A DNA stretch of 64,000 bases from positions 9,176,001 through 9,240,000 of the forward strand of contig NW_020825298.1 in assembly GCF_003286085.1 (NCBI RefSeq). The letters run 5' to 3'. Position numbers and translations under genes: made by a program. Each line of letters begins with the position of its first letter. Positions within the stretch are counted from its first letter, which is position 1. Origin of the DNA: Drosophila persimilis (lineage: Eukaryota; Arthropoda; Insecta; Diptera; Drosophilidae). Below the pieces are notes generated by a model, which ran no database searches, was not told the DNA's origin, and was given only the letters and a program-made list of their open reading frames with translations. This document shows, one piece after another, positions 51,817 through 61,542 of this stretch.

Positions 51817-53050
51817 ATGAAAAATACATCCCAATTAAATAATCTTCAATATGTACATACATACAAACATCCACCATCACTACACTACACTATACATATA
51901 TGTACACTTCTCTCTCTCATCTTGTATATAACATTTTCTATTGAGCAAGCAACAGTATCGCAGTGCAGTAGAGGAAGATAATGAAAGAAAACGAAAACGA
52001 TAAAGAACATACCATAAGCATAGCCTACACTCTAAAGAACTATATAGAAAAAAGCAAAAAGATTCCTATATCCATATGTGTGTGTATATTTTTTGATCTA
52101 TGTGTGTGTTTGTGTATCTTCAATTTTAGTCCATACGATAGATAAATCATAAATGATAGAATGATAAAATGATAAAGCAAAGAAGTCAAATTCTCTAGAT
52201 GTTTAAGCACAAAAAAACAAACAAAACAAAAATTGTACCAAAAAAGGCAGAGTAGTGGATTCTTAAATGAGAATTGCCCGTGTTGGCTCATGTACAGTAC
52301 TTGTACTTTATAGAGCATAAAGCAGCATCCCTAAAGCATGGCAAAAAGGAAAAAGTATTGTAATATCCGCCTACCCCCCATACATATACATACATATGAT
52401 ATGATACTATGATGATATGATATGATAATGATTGTATAACTCTTATGTAAACGTAAACGTTAGTTGAATTATCTCTATGGGTACCAAAAGTCTAACTTTA
52501 GTAGCATTAACCAACCAACCGCCGCTTAGTCGATGAATGATAAATGATTTACGATAAACGCGCGACCCTTAGTTTTTAATATAACCTCTCCGGACACACA
52601 CAAAGAACACAGAAGAATACCAGAAGATGAAAACACTAAGCGCTTTGATTTTCCCCCTCTCTGCGCTCTTTTCGAATTTAAATAATTGTAATGTTACGCG
52701 ATAATAATATACATTATGTAATTGTATCTATGTGTTATGTCGATGGCATACTATGCAAAACCATCCTTTGAGCATCTAACCCTAACCCTAACTCTGACCA
52801 GCACGTCTAACGTTCTGTGTGTGTGCGTTACTTGGGCTAATTGCCATTACATATTTGTGCAGATGCAGATCTACGAGTATATAGAGTACATATGTATGTA
52901 TAATCCTTTCTTTAGATTAAATTGTACTTTGTGAGTTTTGTTATTTATTGTCGGCATTATAGAGAATCCTCCTATCGAAAATACACAAAATATTTGCTGT
53001 AATGGAACCCTGTTCAACAAGGCAAAACTAAATAAAGCAACAAAATATCT
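51817..53050 (+). other. Pde11 3' untranslated region
   Basis: About 1.2 kb of AT-rich sequence with TATGTA/ATACAT-type repeats follows the stop. No further reading frame looks coding. The first canonical poly(A) signal is at its end; a second AATAAA on this strand at 53343 could be an alternative end. Confidence 0.7.
53031..53036 (+). terminator. Pde11 polyadenylation signal
   Basis: Canonical AATAAA about 1.2 kb after the stop codon, at the end of a gene-free AT-rich stretch. Confidence 0.65.
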
Positions 53051-53059
53051 TAAACATTA

Positions 53060-53200
53060 GTAGAACATGTTGGAATTATTCGATGGATTTTCTTTTCGAG
53101 AGTCGCATATATAAAATCGAGAATAGGCCATCAGATTGCAATGGATCTCAGGCTGAAGACATTCAAACAATCTTGTCTATCGCATAATTTGATGCCGGCA
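53060..53200 (-). pseudogene. Decayed fragment of an importin-4-type gene copy
   Basis: This stretch aligns by eye with part of exon 1 of the neighbouring importin gene (about 55593-55757), in the same orientation. Shared blocks include TAGAACATGT, GGAATT, CTTTTCGAGAGT, AATCGAGAA/GATCGAGAAC, ATCTCAGGCTG(A/G)AGACATTC and a GATGCC end. About 45 bases are missing inside, and there are many substitutions and small indels, so it cannot encode that part of the protein. It is a relic of a tandem duplicate of the karyopherin gene, squeezed between the Pde11 poly(A) site and the intact copy's 3' end. Confidence 0.7.
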
Positions 53201-53379
53201 AATCATGCACAAATCCAAACCAAAAGACAAGACAAGATCCTAAATGGAACCACTTATCAAATTGCTACTAATTGGGTCATTTGTTATACTCTTATTTAAA
53301 ATGCCTCTCATAGACAGTCTGTTACAGATTACAGTTCTCACAATAAAAGAATTTTGAAATATACGATAGGTACATGAAT

Positions 53380-55155
53380 TCATGCGTGTTGATCCTTGTC
53401 ATTGGTAAAGAGTTTGGACTTCGATAAGGGTTCCGGCAGCTCCTTGTCATCGCTAAGCAGTCGTGACTTATCCTCGTTGCTAACCAGTCCGGACTGCTCC
53501 TCGTCGCTTAAGAGTTCGGACTGGTTATTGTCGTCGCTAATGAGTTCCGACTGCTCCATAGCGTCCTTCCTAGCTAAGAGAACGGGCTGCTCATTATAGA
53601 ATTCGGACATCGCGGTGTCGTCGCTTAAGATGTCAGACATCTCGGTGTCGTCGCTTGAGAGTTCGGGCTGCTCCTTGTCGTCGCTAAGGAGTTGGCGCTG
53701 CTTCGTGTTGTCTTTCAGAAAATCGCACTGTTTCTTGCGGATCAAAAGTAGCAACTTCTTCCACTTGTGGGACCGTTTGTCCGTGATTTCCTGTTTGTCC
53801 ATAATTGAAGTGATCAATCGGAGGACCTTGGACAAATGTGGCCGAATATGGTCATAGTAGTGCGCAAAGAGCACCATAAGACAACGAGTCACAGTGGTGT
53901 ACTCAGTTTGGACAACGCCAAAGGGAATATGGCGGATGATCGCGTCGACAAACTGCTCGATGGGGCAATGCTGGTGATCAGTGATGACCATGAGGCAGAC
54001 CAGTCCGCAGAAACGGTCCTGCTCGGCCACCGGGAGGATCGTGTCCTGATGGAGACCCGTGATAACAGTCCCCGAGACGGCCTTTATGATATGTTTCACC
54101 TCATCCTTGGCATGGAGGATCATCCGTTTCAGGGAGAGCAGGCTTCGTTGTCGCACCTTCCGCTTCTCATCGAGCAGACCTTTGAGGATGCCATCGCATA
54201 GGATATTATAGTATGGCCTTCCCTTGTTGCCCAGCTGGGCGATGCAGCGGGAGAGGACGTAAACGACGATGGACTGATGACTGCTGATACTCGTATTTCC
54301 ATCCTCGACCTGCGGCATGCAGCTGCGCTCGCAGTGTATGACTAGCCGCCGGAAGTGTTTGCTGAACTCCTTCTGTCCCACCCTGTTGCCAAGGTCGGGC
54401 AGCACGTTGCCCACCATTTCCGTCAACTGTCTCTCCTGGTAAACGATTTCACTGTAGCGTTCCATTGACAGCGCACGCTGCGTCGTGTTCTCCTTGACAA
54501 CCTGGCACCGCAGCCGACGTTGCAGGATCTTCTGCATAAGCAATAGGAGCTCGTTCGCATAGTTCTTCAGCACTCGGCAATGGGTCTTTGAATCCTCCAG
54601 CAGTAGTTGGACACAGGCCAGGACGGCGGTGACGTTTTCGGCGTCACTGGCGGTCTCCATGAACTCGATCAGATGTGGGAACACTTTGTGGCACAGCTTC
54701 ATGGCCCTCCACATATCCCAACTGCTCCACTCAAGCTGTATAATCTTGGAGAGCGCTTCGCAGGCAGCTCGTTGCACGAGCTCCTTTCTCTGGCCGAAGC
54801 TCTTGAGAGCACGGCTCAGGGCCTTCGACCTATATGGAAATAGCAGGTCCGGCAAGTTGACGGCAAAACTTTTGATGCACCGGAAAGCTTCCTCGCGCTC
54901 ATCCGTATCCTCGCTGGCCGCAAAAGCGCTGCCTTCGGCATTCAGACGATCAATGGTCTCGAACAGATTGCTGATGATCCCAGGGAAGGGCTCTTTGAAC
55001 TTTTCGGGCACCACGGCAGCCAGCTCGGACATCAGCGGGTACGTAAATTCTATCATGTCGGGCTTGTTGTGCATCAGTTCCAGGGTTAAGTCTACTAGCC
55101 GGGGACACAGGGGGGTGAACTTCTCCTGACTCACCCGACCCAATGTGGCAATGAC
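53380..55155 (-). CDS. Importin-4-type gene, exon 2
   Basis: 591 codons and a stop. The acceptor TCTCTCCAG precedes GTC ATT GCC ACA TTG. It is joined in phase 0 to exon 1 across a 158-bp intron (55156-55313). The last 340 or so bases encode the acidic repeat tail. Confidence 0.9.
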   Translation of the reverse strand, partial: VIATLGRVSQEKFTPLCPRLVDLTLELMHNKPDMIEFTYPLMSELAAVVPEKFKEPFPGIISNLFETIDRLNAEGSAFAASEDTDEREEAFRCIKSFAVNLPDLLFPYRSKALSRALKSFGQRKELVQRAACEALSKIIQLEWSSWDMWRAMKLCHKVFPHLIEFMETASDAENVTAVLACVQLLLEDSKTHCRVLKNYANELLLLMQKILQRRLRCQVVKENTTQRALSMERYSEIVYQERQLTEMVGNVLPDLGNRVGQKEFSKHFRRLVIHCERSCMPQVEDGNTSISSHQSIVVYVLSRCIAQLGNKGRPYYNILCDGILKGLLDEKRKVRQRSLLSLKRMILHAKDEVKHIIKAVSGTVITGLHQDTILPVAEQDRFCGLVCLMVITDHQHCPIEQFVDAIIRHIPFGVVQTEYTTVTRCLMVLFAHYYDHIRPHLSKVLRLITSIMDKQEITDKRSHKWKKLLLLIRKKQCDFLKDNTKQRQLLSDDKEQPELSSDDTEMSDILSDDTAMSEFYNEQPVLLARKDAMEQSELISDDNNQSELLSDEEQSGLVSNEDKSRLLSDDKELPEPLSKSKLFTNDKDQHA

Positions 55156-57032
55156 CTGGAGAGAAAAAACATATTATTGAATCTACAAACTATTAAAAGA
55201 AGTCGATCAAAAGGCACAAGATAGCCAACATATGAATTTTCATAGTACTATGAAAATTGTACTTTTATCACGTGTCATGTGATCGTTCAATTCAATCGTA
55301 TTCCATCCTTTACCTGCAAAAATTGCATCCTGACTACAATTTCTAGCTCATCCCGTCCATCACCCTTTACATCGCCTAATGCTCGAGCCACGTCCCAAAC
55401 TGGAGCAAAGTACGGCTCGAATGCTGTACTCGATTTGCGGGCCAGAGACGTGATATTACGGAGCGCAAAGTGCTGCATGCACAAGGAATTCTGTTGCGGT
55501 TGAATGTAGGGAATAAGTCGAGACATGAGATCGGCTAAATGCGGTTGAAGTGCTCTAGGTCTCAGGCTCTCAATGAAGGTTTCCAGGGCGTAGAACATGT
55601 GGGAATTTTTGATAGATTCCCTTTTCGAGAGTAGCAGATTTTCCGACAATTTGTCCGTGTCGAGAAAGCTATAGAAGATCGAGAACACTGTTGCGGCCTG
55701 CAGTGTGATCTCAGGCTGGAGACATTCCACCATCTTGGCTAACGCATACTGTGATGCCCGGCGTACCACAGGATTTGAATCCAATTGCCCGCTCTGGACA
55801 ATGGACATGCATCGATCCATACATTGTTGGCTTAGTTGATGGGCGAATCCCTCGGCCATCACCGCCAAAAAGTATTGTGTGCCACCGCGTTTCGCTTCGG
55901 ACTGCTGCTCCTGATCATACACTATGGGCTCGATGAGGTTGAGTACACGTGATGCCATTTTGGATGTGGATGACTGCTGGAGTAGCTTTAACAGCACACA
56001 AATGCCAGCCGCGAGTACATCTGCATCTGCATCACTATCCTGACTGTCCAAATCTAGTATACGTTCAACAAACAGACTATGCAGTGCATTGAGAATCTTG
56101 TTCATCCAGTGCATACGGACTATGTCGCGTCGCCAGCTGTGAATAAGGCAGCCCAAGAATTCAATTGACCGCACGCGGAGGGCTCTGTTCAATGAGATAT
56201 CCTCGATTATAGGTATCAGATCCTCCAGCACGACCGGCAACTGCATCCGAACCACTTCGGGTGTGAACTCCACTAGATTGTGGAGAAGATTGAATACGCA
56301 ATTGCCGCGATCTGATTGATCCTGACAGGTAGCCAGTCTCAGTTTTTTCATAATGAGGGGCACAGAGGCCGACACGGCGGTTCCATTGGTCAAATGTTTG
56401 TGACCTGTGGGTAGGGATCGGTTCCACACCTTGCACAGACAATCAGATATCGGGGTCCCCAGAAGGCCCCTTTCGTCGGCCAAGCGCAGACCACTCACGA
56501 GAATCCGCTGAGTTCGGTCCATTTGATGAACGAACACACCTGGAGCTACATCGGCCATAAGGCCCAGCACGGTAGCACCCAGTTTCCGGTACGCTGGCTC
56601 GCTAGAGAGACATATGGCCTCTACGTACTGGAACACGGCGTCGGTCCATCTACAGTTGCCGCCGCTGATGTTGGTTTGTTCGTGATCCATCAGAACGCTG
56701 ACAATATGGACAATCATCTGCTGAAGAACAACTTCTACATGGGCGTTCAGTGACTGCAGCGCGTTGAAAATAACTTTTTGTACATTGCCCTGCATGTCCG
56801 ATGACAGCCCTGTCCACCGATCGAATGGTGACAGCCGCTTCGATAATATTTGCGCAGCGCATAGACGCAGCTCTGACGGATGCCTTGAGTCAAGGAGCTC
56901 ACATAGAGTCATAGTGCTTTCATCATCGTGGAATTCTCTCTCCAGCTCCTCGAAGGCCTTGCGTTGTATCTCAATATGCGACGAGAGCGTGTTCGCCAGC
57001 AACACAATAATCATGTTCCTCTTGCATGACAT
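53380..57032 (-). CDS. Importin-4-type karyopherin beta with acidic decapeptide-repeat tail
   Basis: Two exons encode 1164 residues. Exon 1 starts at the first in-frame ATG (57032); the frame is open only four codons further upstream, to a GTG, with an in-frame TAG before that. The protein is helical HEAT-repeat sequence throughout. It has an importin-N-like start (IEIQRKAFEELEREF, then AAQILSKRL), and later blocks (DSNPVVRRASQYALAKMVECL, SIEFLGCL, HFALRNITSLARKS) resemble importin-4. By family knowledge these proteins bind RanGTP and carry histones, ribosomal proteins and other cargo into the nucleus. In Drosophila the apollo/artemis pair belongs to this family and acts in gametogenesis. About 113 C-terminal residues form an acidic tail of roughly eight degenerate LLSDDxxxSE decapeptides, which I do not know from importin-4. 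Which family member this is cannot be settled here. Confidence 0.9.
55314..57032 (-). CDS. Importin-4-type gene, exon 1
   Basis: 573 codons ending exactly on a codon border (ATG CAA TTT TTG CAG), then GTAAAG as donor. Confidence 0.9.
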
Positions 57033-57604
57033 ATTATTTTTCACGTATCGGTTGTTAATCTATTGTCCGAATGGTTTCTATTCGATCATAGTTACAACAA
57101 ATTGTAGTACTTGCTGACTTAATTGTTTCCATTTCGATTACTTACTTTTTGATAAGTCCAATTCACTCTTGATCTTTAAGGATCAGTTGTGTTGGTACTG
57201 GTTGTTGCACTTCTTCTACGATTCAAAAGTGAGGAACATCTGTTGGTTTTTGTAAGCTATGTACACCATATATATATATGTATATACATATATACCTTCT
57301 CCTAGTTTTGTATGATTTTTGAAGGGATCGTGCAAGCACTTTATATTTGGGTTTTTTATTTGTAACTTTAAATTTTGTTTTTAGTTTGTTGCATGGCGTG
57401 TTGTGCCTTAATACTAAATGTTTGCTGCCATTGTCAAATACTTTACGCCACGGCCTACTTGAATCGCAAAGCCATTTGAAATGTTTGCTGTCAGCATACC
57501 GGATATCATGATACCATTTTACAATAAAACCAGTAGCAACGTCGGGAGATACTCTCTACTTAAGCAAATGTATTTCATGCAGGTTTCCACACTGCACATC
57601 ACGC
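57033..57604. other. Upstream region of the importin-type gene
   Basis: About 570 bp between the importin start codon and the edge of the palindrome. It is AT-rich with a TATATATATG-type run near 57270-57292. The promoter must lie here or inside the palindrome; no box is clear. Confidence 0.5.
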
Positions 57605-57778
57605 ACAAAACACTCTACTCCTAAGAAAATATAATTGATTGATTAGATTTTATCATTCGACGACAGTTTGGATCCTCACGAGCCTGAGAAAGAATGTCCT
57701 TCGTGTCGTTCTATACCTATTTAATCGAGAAATAGCTCCCACAAGAGCCAAGAGTCTGTGAAAATAATTAAAACACTG

Positions 57779-58806
57779 GTTTTTCTTTAGGCTATATCTC
57801 GGCTACCCAGCGGCCGATCGGGGCGTGGCATGTCTTTTCGAGACCGGGGGAGTCCTGCCAACCGACTGCCATCGGAAAAAGGGACATCCATTTTGTCACG
57901 ATTTTCGCAAAAAATCATGATGGTTGTTACATCATTAAATTTGCCAAAAATCGGCCTCATTTTCGAAGTCGAGATTTTGATGCCGTTCGACAGTATGGAT
58001 CCCAGCGATCCTGGCAGACTTGGTCCTGCACCGATCGGGCCCTATTCATGTGAGATATAGCTTTCGGAAGATATGGATTTGCACATTATTACAATACTGG
58101 TTTTTTCTTTAGGCTATATCTCGGCTACCCGGCGGCCGATCGGGGCGTGGCATGTCTTTTCGAGACCGGGGGAGTCCTGCCAATCGACTGCCATCGGAAA
58201 AAGGGACATCCATTTTGTCACGATTTTCGCAAAAAATCATGATGGTTACATCATTAAATTTGCCAAAAATCGGCCTCATTTTCGAAGTCGAGTTTTTGAT
58301 GCCGTTCGACAGTATGGATCCTCGCGATCCTGGGAGACATGGTCCTGCACCGATCTGGCCCTATTTGTCTGAGATATAGCCCTCCGAAGATTTGGATTTG
58401 CATATTATTAAAATACTGGTTTTTTCTGTAGGCTATATCTCTGGTTTCCAGCGGCCGATCGGGGCGTGGCATGTCTTTTTGTGACCGGAAGAGTCCTGCC
58501 AACCGACTGCCATCGGAAATGAGGACATCCATTTTTTCACGATTTTCGCAAAAAATCATGATGGTTACATCATTAAATTTGCCAAAAATCGGCCTCATTT
58601 TCGAAGTCGAGATTTTGATGCCGTTCGACAGTATGGATCCCCGCGATCCTGGCAGACTTGGTCCTGCACCGATCGGGCCCTATTCATGTGAGATATACCT
58701 TTCGGAAGATATGGATTTGCACATTATTACAATACTGGTTTTTTCTTTAGGCTATATCTCGGCTACCCAGCGGCCGATCGGGGCGTGGCATGTCTTTTCG
58801 AGACCG
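57779..58806 (+). repeat. 319-bp tandem array, left arm (about 3.2 units)
   Basis: Units start near GGCTATATCTC at 57791, 58113, 58432 and 58751. The period is 319 bp, and 322 in the first unit, which has a 3-bp insertion (TGG TTG TTA). The innermost unit is cut at GACCGGGAAG. Units alternate in type at their junctions. The outermost one looks hybrid: its start is like the second unit and its end is like the third. Confidence 0.9.
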
Positions 58807-58870
58807 GGAAGTTTAGATTTGCAATTTCAGCGTAAGGAATAAACTAGTATTATAATTATTTGCTCAGCCA

Positions 58871-59274
58871 AAAGACTAGGGCGCTGTATCGCGGCCAAGC
58901 TGGGCCGGATCGGAGAAAGACCTCCTCTCCCAGTTAAGCATCAAGTGGACGGAGAAATAAAGCTTATCCTCGCCCGGACGGACAAGCAGCTGCTCGAGAT
59001 GAAAATGTCGTAGTTTTCGAATCTGAAGCATAAATATTTCACCGACTACAAATGGAAGGGTAAGTGAATCCAAATTCTTCCTAGTACTATCTTATCTTGC
59101 CTTACACGCTGTATACTTTTCAGTTCCCAGGCCCCCAGATCCCCAGATCCTCCCAGATCATACAATCGCTGGTCAGAGGACATTTTAAGCGTGAAGGAAC
59201 CCCCCAGAATCCATGCCATCCAGGAAGCTCGTACGTTCGCCGCTCGCCGGGCAGTTGGTACTTTCCACCGCTGA
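58871..59274 (+). pseudogene. Captured gene fragment with a retained 64-bp intron, left copy
   Basis: An open stretch reads CIAAKLGRIGERPPLPVKHQ, then DGEIKLILARTDKQLLEMKMS, one in-frame TAG, and FSNLKHKYFTDYKWK. It is followed by a perfect-looking short fly intron (59060-59123, GTAAGT to TTTTCAG). A second coding-like stretch follows in a shifted frame (SYNRWSEDILSVKEPPRIHA, then IQEARTFAARRAVGTFHR, stop). The stop and the frame mismatch mark it as disabled. Keeping the intron means it was captured as DNA, not as a retrocopy. I do not recognise the parent gene. Confidence 0.5.
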
Positions 59275-59399
59275 ATCAGGACTCATACAGGATGAATAGA
59301 ATATAGAATATATGTATATAGAATAGAATATAGAGTAACAATCCTACCTGTAATTCAGCTTGTGTCAAAATGTCCTTTTGATTATAATAAACAAAATTA

Positions 59400-59990
59400 A
59401 CAAAAATTTTTGCTTCGTTTCTCTATCTGGGAAATCTGGGAAAAAATATCATTGATCATGGGTAAGGACTTCATTAAGGAATTTTCAGATCACGAATAGG
59501 CCCACAAAAAAACGCGAAACGGTAATATTTATAACTGGGGAAAATATCCTTGATCCTTGAGAAGGACTCTATCAAATCAAGGATTTTCTTACGGTCACAG
59601 GAAGCCATAGCACGCCCAGATCAGGCTATAAATACCCTAGGAAGCTAAATATGTATATCTGGGTATGTTGTAGTCCTTGTGCAAGGATCAAGCATATTGT
59701 TCTCCGATCACAGGAAGCCATGGCATGCCCAGATTGACCCTGAAATAACTGAGAAAACAAGCTAAATAGGGCTGGAGGAACTATCCTTGATCCCTGATCC
59801 TTGATCCGTGATCCATTAATCCGTGGCACTCCAGGTTCGGCCCACGAATAACCGAGAAACCGAAATATTTATAGCTGGGGAAATTTTCGTTGATCCTTGA
59901 TAAGGACATCCATCAAATCAAGGATATTTTTCGGTCACAGGAAGATATGGCACGCCAGGATAGGCCCACAAAAAGCGGAGTTACGGATTA
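59400..59990 (+). repeat. Divergent ~110-bp repeats, left arm
   Basis: Four or five imperfect units, each with CCTTGATCCTTGA-type words and a CGGTCACAGGAAG..ATGGCACGCC block (about 59597, 59700, 59932). That block resembles the CGGTCACAAAAAGACATGCC segment of the 319-bp units, in the opposite orientation within this arm. Confidence 0.7.
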
Positions 59991-60177
59991 TTATTGTTTA
60001 ATAAAAAAAATAGTTGTTGTTGTACAACAACAACCCTCAGAATAGCGGCCGCACAAAAAACAGAAAACGAGAATTTCAGGTCTGGGATACCAGGCGAACA
60101 GAAATCAGCAGAAGGTCGCTGGGTTTTTTTTAAATTTTTAAATTTTCCAACCGTTTTTTGCGCCCCAAAAGTATGCA

Positions 60178-60228
60178 TCAAGTTTCACACATACAGTGTT
60201 AAACTAAACCAGAATTAAGCAATGCTGT
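60178..60228. other. Central spacer of the palindrome
   Basis: 51 bp of non-inverted sequence between the arms, AT-rich, with nothing recognisable. Confidence 0.85.
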
Positions 60229-60375
60229 TGCATACTTTTGGGGTGTGAAAAACGGTTGATAATTTAAAAATTTCAAAAAAACCCGGCGACCTTCTGCTGA
60301 TTTCTGTTCGCCTGGTATCCCAGACCTGAAATTCTCGTTTTCTGTTTTTTGTGCGGCCGCTATTCTGAGGGTTGT

Positions 60376-60970
60376 TGTTGTACAACAACAACTTTTTTTT
60401 TTATTAAACAATAATAATCCGTAACTCCGCTATTTGTGGGCCTATCCTGGCGTGCCACATCTTCCTGTGACCGAAAAATATCCTTGATTTGATGGATGTC
60501 CTTATCAAGGATCAACGAAAATTTCCCCAGCTATAAATATTTCGGTTTCTCGGTTATTCGTGGGCCGAACCTGGCGTGCCACGGATTCCTGGATCACGGA
60601 TCAAGGATCAGGGATCAAGGATAGTTCCTCCAGCCCTATTTAGCTTGTTTTCTCAGTTATTTCAGGGTCAATCTGGGCATGCCATGGCTTCCTGTGATCG
60701 GAGAACAATATGCTTGATCCTTGCACAAGGACTACAACATACCCAGATATACATATTTAGCTTCCTAGGGTATTTGACCGTAAGAAAATCCTTGATTTGA
60801 TGGAGTCCTTCTCAAGGATCAAGGATATTTTCCCCAGTTATAAATATTACCGTTTCGCGTTTTTTTGTGGGCCTATTCGTGATCTGAAAATTCCTTAATG
60901 AAGTCCTTACCCATGATCAATGATATTTTTTCCCAGATTTCCCAGATAGAGAAACGAAGCAAAAATTTTT
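60376..60970 (-). repeat. Divergent ~110-bp repeats, right arm
   Basis: Reverse-complement counterpart of the left-arm repeats, with the same GATCAAGGATCA-type words and TCCTGTGACCG blocks. Confidence 0.7.
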
Positions 60971-61074
60971 GTTAATTTTGTTTATTATAATCAAAAGGAC
61001 ATTTTGACACAAGCTGAATTACAGGTATATATTACATATATTCTATATTCTATTCATCCTGTATGAGTCCTGAT

Positions 61075-61479
61075 TCAGCGGTGGAAAGTACCAACTGCCC
61101 GGCGAGCGGCGAACGTACGAGCTTCCTGGATGGCATGGATTCTGGGGGGTTCCTTCACGCTTAAAATGTCCTCTGACCAGCGATTGTATGATCTGGGAGG
61201 ATCTGGGGATCTGGGGGCCTGGGAACTGAAAAGTATACAGCGTGTAAGGCAAGATAAGATAGTACTAGGAAGAATTTGGATTCACTTACCCTTCCATTTG
61301 TAGTCGGTGAAATATTTATGCTTCAGATTCGAAAACTACGACATTTTCATCTCGAGCAGCTGCTTGTCCGTCCGGGCGAGGATAAGCTTTATTTCTCCGT
61401 CCACTTGATGCTTAACTGGGAGAGGAGGTCTTTCTCCGATCCGGCCCAGCTTGGCCGCGATACAGCGCCCTAGTCTTTT
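61075..61479 (-). pseudogene. Captured gene fragment with a retained intron, right copy
   Basis: Mirror copy of the left fragment with the same in-frame TAG and the same frame mismatch after the 64-bp intron. The damage therefore predates the duplication of the arms, or was spread by gene conversion. Confidence 0.5.
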
Positions 61480-61542
61480 GGCTGAGCAAATAATTATAAT
61501 ACTAGTTTATTCCTTACGCTGAAATTGCAAATCTAAACTTCC

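Larger units (their letters stand above)
57605..60177 (+). repeat. Left arm of the palindrome
   Basis: From outside in: a unique end (57605-57778), about three 319-bp tandem units, a captured gene fragment, roughly 110-bp repeats, and a short inner palindrome of GTT and AAC triplets around GTAC at about 60012-60033. It ends at CAAAAGTATGCA. Confidence 0.85.

Noticed and set aside
52776-52796. CCCTAACCCTAAC telomere-like words
   Set aside because: Only about two and a half units in an ordinary 3' UTR, and Drosophila telomeres do not use this repeat.
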